Assembly: GCA_030272585.1 (NCBI GenBank) | Contig: BSYQ01000015.1 | Span: 930,001 to 994,000, forward strand | DNA length: 64,000 bases | DNA from: Bryopsis sp. KO-2023 | Taxonomy: Eukaryota; Chlorophyta; Ulvophyceae; Bryopsidales; Bryopsidaceae | Direction: 5' to 3' | In this document: positions 9,142 to 21,360 of the stretch, piece after piece | How the letters are laid out: each line of letters starts with the position of its first letter | Numbering within the stretch: the first letter of the stretch is position 1 | Program-made: the position numbers and the translations under genes | Notes under the pieces: model-generated | Databases searched by the model: none | What the model saw: only the letters and a program-made list of their open reading frames with translations | What the model was told of the DNA's origin: nothing

Positions 9142-12100
9142 ATGACTTCACCTGTAAGTGGCGCCCTTTTCCGGCTCCCTCTGTTTCCTGATTGTCGTTT
9201 TTCACCTCTCCTCTTATCGATGCTAAGTTATGTGCTATTGTTTTGTCGACAGAAACGTACTGTCGATCGTAAAAGGAAGGCATCGCCCGTCCCCAGCGAC
9301 CCAAACCCAGATTCTGTCAACGGACCTGTACAGAAACGATCGCGGGATCGTGAGAACACACCTCCGCCCACGAAAATCGACCAACCAGATGGGACCGGGT
9401 ACAACGGGCCTGACGCGGTACACATTTTCCGCTACCTCCGCGAACACGAAGTGGTGACAGGAGTCGATAAAACCTCCATGAGCAGACAAGAAGAGGTAAG
9501 GCGACCCACCAAGGGTGATAAGTGGACGATCGTTCTCTTCTATCGCTTTGCTGCGTAACCGATTTCTTAGTTTCGACTTCTTGTTCTTGTGCAACCAGGT
9601 GACGGAGAAGCATCGCGCCTATATTGTGGATTGGATGGCACGGACAGCGAGCGCGCTAAAGGTACTGTCCTGTTCGACTTTTGTTTCTTTAACTCGTTCG
9701 TGAAGGTTTTTTTCACGCTGGGTGGTCGATTGTCGGCGTGAAAAGGACGTTGTCGTTGTTGTTGGCTCGTCGCCTCTCGGCCTCGATACTGAAACTCACA
9801 AAATACTTTTTAACAAAGAACTGAAATTGTATTCGCCAGTCCCCAACTGGGTCCCTGAAAGCCAGCCTTGCTGGTCCAGCAGGTGCTTAAAAGAAAGGCC
9901 TGCAAACAGGGACCCCTGAGTAGTCTTGTATTCAACCTCCTGGCCGTTTTCTTTTCGGGTCGTCGATCTTTTTTTCTTGCAGCGCCCAAAACTTCGCGAA
10001 ATGAAATATTTTGCAAATGTTAATTTTCGCGACATGCAGCGAACAGCGAAAATTTGAAACTCGGAATTTTAAATGACGAAAATGGTCAGCAAGGAAAGAA
10101 AATCGAAATTGACTGAAATTTTATTTTTTTTATTTTTTGCAACTGAAATTCTGATAATAATTTTATTCACAATTGAAATAATTGTCTGCAGATCTACGAT
10201 AGCGTCTTACACACCGGAGTGGGTATAATGGACCGGTACATGGCGATCGAGACGTACACAGAGAAGAACATACAGATGGTGAGTGCTTTTTTATTTTTTT
10301 TCTTCAAATTCCCTTTTTTTTATTTTTCTGATTGTTAGCATCTTTGATAAGGAATCTTCTAAAAGAAGTAAATGACTCGGTGGGAGGTTTTACATGAGTA
10401 ATGCAGGAAGTTATGTTTGGGTCAGTTACTCTAAACTAAATAGAAAACATAAAAATATTAGCAAAGAGAAAATATTCAGCCAGAAAGTTTTTTGGTTGGA
10501 ATTGATTTTGACCAGAATTTTCTTTGGCTGCAATCAATTTTGGTTGGAAGTAATTTTTGCCATTTTTACTAGTCGGCTTTGAGTTTCTGGATTTCTGGCA
10601 AAAAATGGGGGAGGTCGAGAAAGTGACTACTTGCGACCAGCTTCGACCAGAAAAGTCGCACGCACAGGGATATAGCATTTTCGCGAAAAGCCGCAGTAAC
10701 GGCGAGCGAGATCCAGAGGGGGAGGGAAAAATGCGCGGGTTTAGGAGGGGGGGGGGTGTAGTAGTACTCTTTTTTCATGCTCAGAGAAATAGAAATGAAA
10801 ATACACCCTGTCTTTGGTCGCGAAAATTCGCGCGCAAGGACGTTGGATGTTCGCGCGAAAAGTCGCAGTCTGCGACTCGCAGAAACGGCGAGATGGAATT
10901 GTCGAGAGGGGGGGGGGGGGAAGGAAAGTGGATTTCGGCAGATTTATCAATTTCCGTGAAAGGAAAAAAAAGGGTCCGAGTGGTGTTCCTTGCGCGATGG
11001 CTTTACCTTCGCGAAAAGCATGGCGCGGTTTGAAGGGGGGGAACGTACTATTCTTTTCTCACGCTCAGAGAAATGGAAATGAAAAAAACACCCTGTAAAA
11101 CTGTGGTGTGTCTGTGGTGTGCAGATTTCTGCGGCTTCTCTTTTCCTGGCGTGCAAGCTGGATTCGGAATACGACCGCCCTTCTCTGGAGAGCGTGGTTT
11201 CCAGGATGTGGGTGAACGGCAGCGAGCAAGAGGAGGTCAGGAGGAAGGTTGGGGAGTTGGCCAGAGATATTCTGCTGAAGATTCTGGAAAAAGTCAACTT
11301 CCCAACCTCACTGATATTCGCGGAGAGGTTCATGAAGTAAGTAGTTGATATGTCAAAGATTTATCGATAATCAGTTTTAGTTTCGAGTGGTGTTCATAAA
11401 TGGAAGTTATAAGAAACTCTGATTATGCCTCTGTTGATTTTTCGTGCAATCTAAATTTGAAAATAAAATTCAGGAAACTGGGTTTATCCTTTGCTGATTT
11501 TTCAGGCAATCTAAATTTGAAAATAAAATTCAGGAAACTTGGTTTATCCTTTGCTGATTTTTCAGGCAATCTAAATTTGAAAAACAAAATTCAGGAAACT
11601 GGGTTTATCCTTTGCTGATTTTTCAGGCAATCTAAATTTGAAAAACAAAATTCAGGAAACTGGGTTTATCCTTTGCTGATTTTTTCAGGCAATCTAAATT
11701 TGAAAAACAAAATTCAGGAAACTGGGTTTATCCTTTGCTGATTTTTTCTAAATTTGAAAATAGAATTCAGGAAACTATATTGTCTGTCACCCTGATCACT
11801 GAGTCGCATCATTGGGTAAAGTCATCGATCAGTCAACTAAATGACTACGACCTCCACAGCCACCATAACACTTGGCTGGTTGGTTTGGTTGTTCCTTGGC
11901 TTTAGTCCAGAGGGTCATGTGGTTAAATCCCCCTCTTTACAGAATTTTGAACTATCACAAATAGTCTGAAATCCAAATAATTCAGAGTAACAACAGTAAT
12001 CCAGACATTACTCATCATTAACAAAAAAACATTTTTTTTGAAAGAATTCTTTTATTATTATTATTTTTGTCCCTAAAAATTTCTGTGCCGTTTTGCGTGT

Positions 12101-12590
12101 GTGTAGAGCCCTCGGGTACCGGTCAGACCCCCAATTAACGTGCTTTATCAAATTTATTTTGGAAAGCACGTTATACGATTGGGGGCTGAGCTGCGTGAGG
12201 CCCTCCTTGCTTGCCGCGGCCGCTTGTTCGCTGGTGCGCTCAAGGCTCAAGGAGGAGGTGGTGTACCCTCCGGAGCTTTGGGCGCATAGCGGATTTCGGT
12301 GGGAGGAGGTGGAGCCGGTGGTGGAGGACTTGGCGAAGGTGCTAAGGAGGATGAGGAGGAAGCGCAGCGGACCGTGTCACGTGCTCGACAAGTACGGCGG
12401 CATCGAGAAGTTCTGGGTGGCGACCGAAGGGCTAGCGGAGAGGGAAATCGTGGAAAACGTCGAGGTGGAGTTGCGCAAGGAGGAAAAGGAGGTGGTGAAA
12501 ATGTCACTGAAAATTAGAAGAAAAAGGAAAGTATTCTCTAATGATGATTTTAGTGAGGGAAGGATCAAGAGAAGGAGAAGAGGGGTGTAG
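9142..12590 (+). CDS. A/B-type mitotic cyclin, six exons
   Basis: Regulatory subunit of a cyclin-dependent kinase, expected to act in the nucleus at mitotic entry. Proposed exons are 9142-9153, 9253-9495, 9599-9661, 10192-10278, 11125-11336 and 12107-12590. All introns are GT-AG (donors GTAAGT, GTAAGG, GTACTG, GTGAGT, GTAAGT) and the exons join in frame to 366 codons. Cyclin_N spans about residues 58-204: AVHIFRYLREHE, then HRAYIVDWM (the MRAILVDW position of A/B cyclins), GIMDRYMA, and AASLFLACKLDSEYDRPSLE. Cyclin_C spans about 206-330: NFPTSLIFAERF, LAAAACSLVR, and near the end DKYGGIEKFWVA, the usual KYxSxK region. The tail is very basic (KIRRKRK, IKRRRR), a likely nuclear signal. The N-terminus is short, about 57 residues before the cyclin box, and shows no RxxL destruction box, so either the true start lies upstream or the protein is degraded differently. 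Intron 1 is a multiple of three with no stop. Whether it is A- or B-type is not settled. Confidence 0.88.
10279..11124 (+). other. Cyclin intron 4, with repeated G-rich motifs
   Basis: An 846-nt intron holding two diverged sets of the same phrases. TCGCGAAAAG-CGCAG-ACGGCGAG occurs near 10680 and 10855, and GCTCAGAGAAAT-GAAATGAAAA-ACACCCTGT near 10780 and 11063. Each set is accompanied by a long G run. The spacing differs, so it is not a simple tandem array. Confidence 0.5.
11446..11777 (+). repeat. 60-62-bp minisatellite in cyclin intron 5
   Basis: Units start GCAATCTAAATTTGAAAA at 11446, 11506, 11566, 11627 and 11689, with a last partial unit. Each unit carries AATTCAGGAAACT and ends CTTTGCTGATTTTTCAG, a pyrimidine tract plus AG like a 3' splice site. 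The open frame across it (11400-11618) is a by-product of the 60-bp period. Confidence 0.85.
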
Positions 12591-12825
12591 AATCTCAGTG
12601 GTGATTTTTCTGTGGGTTTTGGAAGACATACAAGCTGGCTGGTAATGAACCTGATGTGGTGGGCTGATTGAAGGAAAGTTTTACAGATGGGAAGGGGAAA
12701 GGAAATCTGGGTCCAATCATTTCAAGGGGCTGACTCGGTGATACATTGGATCAGCCTGGATTTAAAAAAAAAAAAAAACAGGATATCTGAACAGGGAAAA
12801 AAAAATCAACAGGAGAAAAAATGGA

Positions 12826-13385
12826 CAGGGTATTTTGGATTCGTATGTATCAATGTGGTTGTGTCGGATATCACTGAACTGCAAAGGTACAGATGTGGGG
12901 AATTTGCTGGTGGATGAACTCAGGGTAGTCCCAGGTCTGACCTGGTTGGATGTAGGGGGGGATTTCAAAACAAAGAGAAAAAAAAGTAAAAGGAAAAAAA
13001 ATGGCAGGGTATTTGAGATTCGCATGTGTGGTTTTGCTGGATATAACTCAACTGCAGATGTTGAACTTGTCAGTGACAGATGTGGGGAATTTGCTGGTGA
13101 ATGAACTCAAGGTAGTCCCAGGTCTGACCTGGTTGGGCGGGGGGGGGGATTTCAAAACAAAGAGAAAAAAAATCAAAAGGGAAAAAAAATTAAAAGGAAA
13201 AAAAATGGGCAGGGTATTTGAGATTCGCATGTGTGGTTTTGTCGGATATCACTCAACTGCAGATGTTGAACTTGTCAATGACAGATGTGGGGAATTTGCT
13301 GGTGGATGAACTCAGGGTAGTCCCAGGTCTGACCTGGCTGGATTTGGGAGGATATGGGATTTCAAAAAAATAGGTAGGGGATTTG
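12826..13385. repeat. Tandem repeat of 180-205 bp, three units
   Basis: Units start CAGGGTATTTG at 12826, 13005 and 13210. Shared blocks are GGATATCACT-AACTGCA, ACAGATGTGGGGAATTTGCT, and AGGTAGTCCCAGGTCTGACC. Each unit ends in a G run and an A-rich tract of variable length, which explains the change in unit size. It lies just downstream of the cyclin gene and has no coding support. Confidence 0.75.
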
Positions 13386-14336
13386 AAAAAAAAAAAAAAA
13401 GGGAAAAGCTCAAAAGACAAAAAAAAAAAAAAAAAAATCGGGTAATTTCAAGGCTGGTGCACCTTTGGCGAGCATCGATGATTTGGCTGGAAATGAGAAG
13501 GTGAGTTTTGAATCTGGAGTCGCGGACTGGGCTGAACTCAGCACCCGTGGGTCGAATGGTGGAGTTGCGGTCTTTCGAGACACAGCACCCACTGTTTGGC
13601 CCACGGAGTTGCGGTTCAGTCCAGTCTCAGCACCCAGATTTTTGACAGATCCTTTTTCGACTTTTCCTTGATGAGATGCAGTTCCAGGAGCAACCATGGC
13701 TGAAGGTAGGTTTTTGAATGGCCCAGTTCTTGGTGGGTTAAAAAAAAAAAAAAGTTTCATTTAGGAAAAAGAGTATGGTATTAAATGGTCCAGTTCTGGG
13801 CTCAGGGGTGAAAAAAAAAGGGGAAAAAGAAAAATAGAAAAAAAAAAGAAAAAAGGAAAAAAAAGAAAAAAAAAGAAAAAAAAAAACAGGGGGGGGGGGA
13901 ATAGGTAAGTTTCTTTTCCTTCGGGTTTTCTTCTGTAAAAAGAAAAAAGGCAAGTACTGGTGTACTTAATGGGGTTCGAATCCTCATTGCCTTTTTCATT
14001 ACTTTTACTACTTTTTTACCGAGAACTTTATATGTTTTCATATATATATATAGAGAGAGAGAGACAGACAGATGATACTCTACCATTAGTAATAATAAAC
14101 TGGATTAATGTTAATTAGCATTAGTTTTGAGTGTATTCGTTCACTTCCAGTTTGTGATAAGTGCAGGAACTCACTCCGGCAATCTTATTTTGTTTTGCTG
14201 AGGGGTGGATCAATGCCCGCAGGAGATTTTGAAGGTACATCCAACAGGAATAGGAAATCTTGAAACCTTGCTGGAAATGCTGTGGTGTCGATTGGAGCAC
14301 TGCAGTTCTCATCAGTTTGCAGCAGTCTTCTGAGTC
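13386..14336. other. Low-complexity purine-rich DNA
   Basis: Long A and AG tracts (13385-13440, 13741-13890), a short TA/GA microsatellite at 14041-14070, and unique sequence at 13441-13740 in which I recognise nothing. Confidence 0.5.
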
Positions 14337-14392
14337 ATATCCCAAAATCGCTGAAATCGTTTCAAATGCAGATTTCAGCGATTTTGGGATAT
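14337..14392. repeat. Perfect 22-bp inverted repeat, 12-nt loop
   Basis: The arms are 14337-14358 and 14371-14392 (left arm begins ATATCCCAAAATCGCTG) and pair at all 22 positions. It could be a hairpin RNA, a short fold-back element or a cruciform site. There is no terminator-like U run and no adjacent gene. Confidence 0.75.
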
Positions 14393-15480
14393 TTCTTCAG
14401 GTGATTTTATCACATGCGGATGAACCGGAGGAAAGCATACCGTTGGTCATGCAAAGCTTCTCCCCAAAGGTAAAGGGTATTCAGAGCATTGTTATATATG
14501 TTATCTATATATGCATGATGTTGATGAATAACAGCAAGAGAGGATGGGGGGTCAATCGTTCTGTCCACCTGTGTTTCAATAGCAGCTTGGTGGATCCTTA
14601 ACATTTCAGCTAATAAAAATAATCACAAGCTGCTATTTCTTATAGCAGAAATATTAAGGATCATTTCCCAAGGCAAATTTCCATTCCAATTTTCGAGCGG
14701 ATCTTTTTCATTTTTCAATGCAACAACCCAATATCAAAATCAAACCTGGGGAGCCAGCAGGGTGTTTTTTTTGTTTTTTTTTAAACAAACACAGAATGGC
14801 ATCGACATGAGTCCCTCTGGGCAGACTGTCTGAAGGCGACTTTTTGGCAGCGATCATTGAGGTTACCCAGCCAGAAAATTGGGACACAGTAAAGCACTTT
14901 TTTGAGCAGCCAATTGGCTTTTTTTTTTTTTTTAAGCAAGAAAGTGAGGAGAATTAATTTGGGAGTAGAATGTGCTTTTTGAAAACCATATCGCCTTGAT
15001 TCAATCAGTGGCATGGATGGGAGATGGGTGTAAGGTGGATGGAACTTTGGACTGCATCTCAGAATAGTGGATGGTGATTCTATTATTGGATTTAGATTCT
15101 GTGGGGTGGCTTGGCGTTTAGTGCATCGCAGTTATTCGAAGGAGAATGGGCTGCTTCAACTCTGATCCAACTTTGAGGTAGAGATTGGGTTTATTTTGTT
15201 ATATTCATGCCCTTGCAGATTGTGGGGCAGTGTATTCTTCTTGCTGGAGTTTTTATGTTGCGCTTTCTTCAACCCATGAGCTGTGATGTAAGGATTAATA
15301 TCTTTTAACGAATATGATATATATTAATTAATGAATATACAACTTTATGAATTAATTTTAATAGATTTTATTATTTTCCTGAATAATTCAATACAACCGA
15401 CTGCATTAACAAAGGTATGAAAGGGGAGGTGAATATGGATATTTAGAATTTAAGAAAACAACAATCTTTGAGGGATTCAT
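14393..15480. other. Intergenic, nothing recognised
   Basis: Mixed sequence with T runs near 14770 and 14920 and an AT-rich patch at 15300-15370. No domain or RNA gene seen. Confidence 0.45.
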
Positions 15481-18400
15481 AAATCCTCAACATGTGATCA
15501 CATCCACCAGGAAAATCCACACACAACACAATGATATGCACAAATATCAATTGATTTTCTTTAAAAATGTGCCGCTACCAAAGCAGGGTGTACAGTTTTT
15601 TTTCCAGAACACACAACCTTTTCTTTTTTCAAACCACAATCTAAAACCATTTTTCTTTTTCCTCTCAAATTTTCCCATCCCCCCCCAAAAAAAATCTAGT
15701 CAGTGGTTGAATTTTCTTCTTTTTTTCCTGAATGGAGACTCTATTATAGGTTTTAGCGGTTCTGTTTTTGGAAAAACTGGCTCCCAACCCCTCATCAAAA
15801 GTAAAACGGTCACTCTTGGCACAACACGAAAATAAAATGTTAATTTGATTCTTTTTGATTCTTTTTTTTCCAACCCCCTTTTTAACACTTCCAGCCAACT
15901 CTATTTGAATCTCATCAACATCCCTCTTGAAACACCTTTTTCTTTTTCCCTCCTTCAAATCATACAGAAAAACACATTTTCAATGTATCTTTTTTTTGCT
16001 TTCTTTTTGTTCCCTAATACAATCCTTTCTCTCTTTTTTGTATTGTATTTTGCTGAACATACAACAAAAAAAAGGAGGAATTTCTTGGTTATATATAGCA
16101 CAACGTCAATATAATGTAACGTCAAAAACCAACCACCTGAAAAGAAGAGGGACAAAAAACCAAAAAAAAAAAAAAGGTCCAGAGTTTTGTCGAAACATTC
16201 AGTCTGAGTGATGAATTCAATCTGCTTCTTTTTTTTTTTTTCGGGAAAAACAAGAAAACACCGTCCAGATCATGTCTTAAATCAAAAACCACGATTCATA
16301 GAAAATTTGTCCAAAAAAAAGAAAAAAAAAGAAATTCTCACATCCATCTCTTTGGGTTTTTTTTTTTTCCTTTTCAGATGGTGTGGAAAGAATAGAATTG
16401 ATATTTTTTCCTTTTCCTTTCATCTTTTTTTTAAAAAAATCTCTCTAACTCTCTCTTTACCGACCCCCTTTTCATTCCAGATCAAACCCAATCAGATGCA
16501 ACCCCTCGTTCCAAAAACCAGGTGTCAGTGAAATGCTATTCTTAGACAAAACACACAAAAAAAGTGACAAAAAGGGGAAAAAGAGAGAAAGAGATACACA
16601 GTTGGTTCGTGGTTTTTGTTGTTTTTCCCTCCACATGCCCTAAATCTTTGCAATACTAAGAAAAAAAGAAAAAAAAAAAGATATAAAAACCTCGGAAGAC
16701 AAATTCGACGCAGTATATGAAAGTTATAAACTTAAATTTCTTTCCCTCCCTAAAACAAAAGACGAACTGGAGAAGGGATACAATTTTGATTTAAAACTCG
16801 ATAAATCAAGCTTGTGCTGCCCATTTCCCTCCCCCCCAAATTTTAAACACCTCTCTGAAAAACCCAAAAAGGTTTCTCCTCTTGAAAAAAAAACACAAAG
16901 AGAAAAATTTCCTACTAAAAATCCACTTTTTGGAGAGGACGTCAAGAAAACTGTCAATTTTGTTCTAAAAGTTATAATTCGTTAATTCTCAGTTTCGAAG
17001 TCCCTAAAAATATCCCAGCATTCCAGCATCCAGTTTTTTCAAAACAAGACGAAGAAAAAAAAAAAAACAGAAAAAAAACCCAGAAAAGAAGCCACCCAAA
17101 CCAATAACCACCACAAGGGACTTTTTTTCATAATTTCAGAAGTCTTTTCTTTTTTTTTCTGGCCTTGCCAAAAAAACAGTGCCTCGATACAACACTATCC
17201 ACCGATTATATCCTAGAAACAGAGATGAAGGGGGGGTTGTCATCCAGTCCAAACGGAAAAAAAAAACTTTTCCACAACCCCGCCCCCCTCCACATGTGTG
17301 CGTAAATTTTTTTCCCCCTTCCCTTATTATTCTTTCCATAAAGGTTCATGAAGGACAGGCCGACCAAAAAAAAAAAAATCAAAAGACCAGCAAAAAAGAG
17401 GTGCATTTTTTCGTCCCCTCACTGTTGCTGTACGTGTTTTTCCTTTTTCATTTTGGTCCTCCTTATTTCCTCTTTTCCCCAAATTCCCTTCTAACACTTT
17501 CTTGAATTCTTCTTAACAAAAACAAAAGCAACCACACAAGTCAGAAATAGCTACAGTTCCTTTCCCCACTTATAATATGATTTTGACTTTTTTCAAAATC
17601 AAAATCATACCTCCTCCATCCCACATTCACCTCTCCAGGAAAAGAAAAACCAAATAGAGGGGACAAAAAAAATTTACAAAAAAAGCACACGCTGCTGTTT
17701 CCCTCTAAAATAAAACCAACGCAAAATCAATTATTTTAGTAAGATTCAAATGTAAAAAAAAAAAAAAGACAGAAAAGAAAAAGAAAGAAAAGAAACAAGA
17801 TAATACATTCTCTCTTTTTCTTCTTCTTAATGCTAAAAAAAAAAGGATAAAGCATCATATGCAACTACCAAAAGCAACAAAATCCCACCTCCAAGAGAAA
17901 AACACACACAGATATTTTCCCTCACCACCTTTCCTTCAAAAAACACTCCCTCCATCAAATACATCGTCTGTCTGTCTGACACCTCAAATCTGTCCGTATG
18001 TCTGACACCTTTCCTTTTTTTTCTCCCTCCAATTTTCCCCCCAAAATCCATCAGTACAAAAGAAAATCCTACAGAACTAAAAATCTATTAGTTAAGACTT
18101 CATGCATCCCCTCCCCTACCCGAAAAAAAACAAACAGGAAAAAAAAAAGCCTCATCCTTATCTGCTGAAAAATACACACTTATGATTCGATTCTTTCTTT
18201 GACCCACCATTTTCCTTTCCTTTTGACCTTTCAAACTCCCTTTGGACCGCCTCGCAAGCCCCAACCACTAAGATGATCTCTTTTATTCACGTCTCTTCTT
18301 CTTCTTTCCCTTCTCTCTCTCCTCAGCTCTAAATTCAGCTCTCTTTTTTTTTTTTTTTCAAGGTTTGTTTATATTGTAAAAAAAGGACCATCAATCAAGA

Positions 18401-18960
18401 CTTCCCCACACAAACGAAATACACCAAGACGAAAAATAGTGCCGGTAACCTTTTTTCAGTAACCTTTTTTTTTCCCCGATCAATGAACTATAGTCACAGG
18501 GGATTTCTTTTTACGTCACGTTGCAGTCTCCCTTTCCCTTCCTCACAAAAAGAGTTTTGCTTTTTCTTTATATATCTCTTCCCCTTCCAGAAAAGACACC
18601 CCAACCCAGCCCAAGCTTTTTTTCCCCCCTGTTCGCTGACCGACATGGTCAAAATTTATATTATATCCCTCCACCCTAAAAAAACAGAGGGAAAAAAAAA
18701 AAAAAAAGCTCCAAATTTCCCCCCCTTCTTTTCTTGTTAACACACTTCTGATTTTTTTTTCCTTTTTATCAAGAGCGTTAGTTATAGAGCCCATCCAACT
18801 ATCAATGTCCACTTTTGTTTTGATTTCTTCTTTCTTTAACTCTTGCTCTACAAAGTAAAAAGTGCTTTCCGATTTTTCTTTTTTTTTCCCTTTATGTAAA
18901 ATTCCTTTACATATAATTCTAACGAGATGGGCAAAATCTGATATCATCGACCATTTTTGA
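15481..18960. other. 3.5-kb G-poor low-complexity tract
   Basis: The plus strand is almost all T, A and C, with many T, A and C homopolymers and few G. Frames are short and none resembles a protein. The preceding 3 kb shows the opposite bias (C-poor), so the skew changes sign near 15.4 kb. It may be untranslated transcript or simple-sequence expansion. Confidence 0.6.
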
Positions 18961-18964
18961 AAAA

Positions 18965-20052
18965 TTGATGCGAATCACCAAGAATCGACCATTGGGTAGA
19001 GACCGGTTTGGAGTGGAAAATCCCTTGATTTTTTTTTTTTTTTCCGCAACGATTCCGTCTGATTGCACCACTGATTCGGCACCTCTCTCCTGTTTGGTTG
19101 CTCCGCACACTTTGTGTGAGGGTCCCTCTCTTTCTGCGCCGGCTTCACCCGTCCCTCTGTGGGTTAGGGAGTGTCAATCTTTCGTTTCTCCTTCGTCTGT
19201 TGTTCGTATGAAAACTCCTCGGGGTCGTTCCGGCGGGGACGATAGGGTTCCGCTTGGTGCAACCGCTGATCAGATGAAAAAGAAGAAGAAGGAAAGCGTT
19301 ACGAATTATAATGCCCTGTTGGCGAACTTGCAATATGCCCCGTTGCGTTCTGGACCCAATACCTCCCCGCCTGATGGGGAAGGTGCGTTGCCGCAGCGTA
19401 TGGAGGTCGATAGTGGTGCTGATGTTGGCGGTTTGAGGGATAAATTTTTGGACAGCGTCCGGCAGTTTTTTCCGGATCGGGAAGGGGTGGATTCATTGGC
19501 AGCGACTTTGTTGGATGCCCTGGATTCTACGATCCGCCACCATTTGTCAAAAACAGAGGACTTGATAACCCGGTTCTCACATCGTCTCCGTGTCCTGGAG
19601 GAGCAAGTTTCTAATTTGGAGGGGATCAATGACAGGCTGGAACAGCAACTCAAGAAAACCAATGTTGTCCTCCGTTGGTTGCCCGAGTCGCCAACGGAGT
19701 CCGAAGCCTCTTTGGGATCGTCTTTACAAGCGTTTTTCGACTCCTTATCTTCAGATGCCCCCAAAGTAGTGAAGGCTTATCGGATGGGAGCTCGAGCTGA
19801 CGGATACAAGCGCCCCGTTTTGATTCAGTTTCAAAGCGAGGAGATGAAGATCGCGGCGTTGCGTCTTCGTCGTGCTAAACGTGATGTCCAAGCGTCAGAC
19901 AGTACCAAGCCACCGGGGAATCGTCGCCTTCCAGAGGACTTTTGGAAGGTTGATTGGTTCGCAGATTTAACTACGTCGCAACAAAATCGCAGGAAACAAT
20001 CCCTCGATGTTTATCGGCGTGCTCGAGAAGCTGGTCTTACGGTTCGTTGGCG
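18965..20052 (+). CDS. L1-like LINE ORF1 (RNA-binding), interrupted
   Basis: Probable start at ATG 19208; the frame is also open upstream from 18965. The layout fits the L1 ORF1p (Transposase_22) family. A coiled coil (LRVLEEQVSNLEGINDRLEQ) is followed by an RRM-like unit that begins VVLRWLPESP and ends YRMGARADGYKRPVLIQF. A C-terminal domain follows with WFADLTTSQQNRRKQSLDVY and AREAGLTVRWR. Such proteins bind the LINE RNA as a nucleic-acid chaperone. The frame is cut at 20052/20053 where LTR-element DNA begins. If that DNA (20053-26843) is set aside, the frame could run on from 26844 for about 33 codons to a TGA. No LINE ORF2 (endonuclease/reverse transcriptase) is visible, which is unusual because LINE copies normally lose the 5' end. 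Confidence 0.6.
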
Positions 20053-20829
20053 TTTCCTCGTCCTCCGACTCAACCCTGGGCTGCTCTCTCGCGCTGCCTT
20101 GCTCAGTCTCGTCGTGCACTGTCTCCGCGCCGCCACCAAGGCTCTCTTCACTGATCTCGCTGTCCGGTTTCTCCTCAGGTTCTCCAACTTCTCCAACTTC
20201 TCCTGCGCCGCCACTCAGATCTGGGGAACTTCTGCCTGCTGGGCGTGATCCCTCGGCGTCTCCCTCCGTTCTTTGGTGGTACTCGTCTTCAAGATCCTTG
20301 AGGAACTTCGTTTTCCACTGCTGCTCGGCTTTTTGCAGTTCCTCCGATACTCGTTCTTCCACTCGCTCTGTACCCAGCCGTGCTGCCTCGTGCTCTCCCC
20401 AGAACAGCCGTGAGACCTCGTGATCACGCGCTCTGTCTCGGGCTAGCTTGAAAAGACCAGATAAGTCGTTACTGAACAGCTCACGAGTTTGTGAGTCCCC
20501 CTCTTCCTTGGTTAACAGGCCTGTGAGTACACTCTGATATATCCACCAAAAACTCTTCGCGCGGAAACGATGGCACCACACAGCAACCCACTCGTCCTCA
20601 AATATGGCAGGTATGGGTCCGATAAACTCAGGGTGTATTGTCAGGGGTGGTCTATAAGCTACTTCCTCTGCAACCTGTTCCCGTTCCTGCCAATGGTATA
20701 GGCGCAGGCGAAAGCCAGCCGCCTTTAACTCCTGATCGTCCAGACTGCCTTCCTGCACGTTTTCCCAGAATGTGTAGCACGCCTGCTGCAGCACAGCTCA
20801 AAAGTGTGCGCACCCTGGCTCCGAAACCA

Positions 20830-21360
20830 ACAAATAGGGTAACCTTGACCGCTGGGGTCACCCCTGCAGCCGTACTTAACGGTTGTGATGGCGTTTCTGC
20901 AGAACGGGAACGGCGGAAGTGGGGACAGCCCCTCTTGTACTTGATCACACGGCCTTTGCAAGGCACCTTACTCAGGACTCTTCACACAAGCTTTCTTACA
21001 ACAATCAATAAAGGGTCCAAACCCGAATAAACACAAAAGCCTCACCCAGAATATCCAATAACCTAAGATCAGCCATTAAATAGGCTGCCGCCTGACTCAC
21101 CCTAGTCCCACTGATCACCTAGGATCCCACCTACTGATGGGGACTACCTAACCTATCAAGCCTAGCTGATCTTCCTAACCTCCCTCAATCCCTTCCCTTA
21201 GTCTCTACCCCTAGGACCGTCCAACCTCGTCATTTCCGCAGCTGGACTGCTACTTCCAGACTGTGGCTGGACTGTCCTAACTACCCCTCCTCTACCCGAT
21301 AGCACTCTGGCCTTGACCAGTGTGACGAAAACGGTGGAGGCGACGTGGTTTGGGGTTACA
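20830..21360 (-). repeat. 5' LTR of element B (duplicate copy)
   Basis: 531 bp, the same as 42892-43422. The primer-binding site is next to it at 20817-20829, and ACTAGG follows at 21361. Confidence 0.9.

Noticed and set aside
11400-11618. 72-codon frame in cyclin intron 5
   Set aside because: Made only of minisatellite units.
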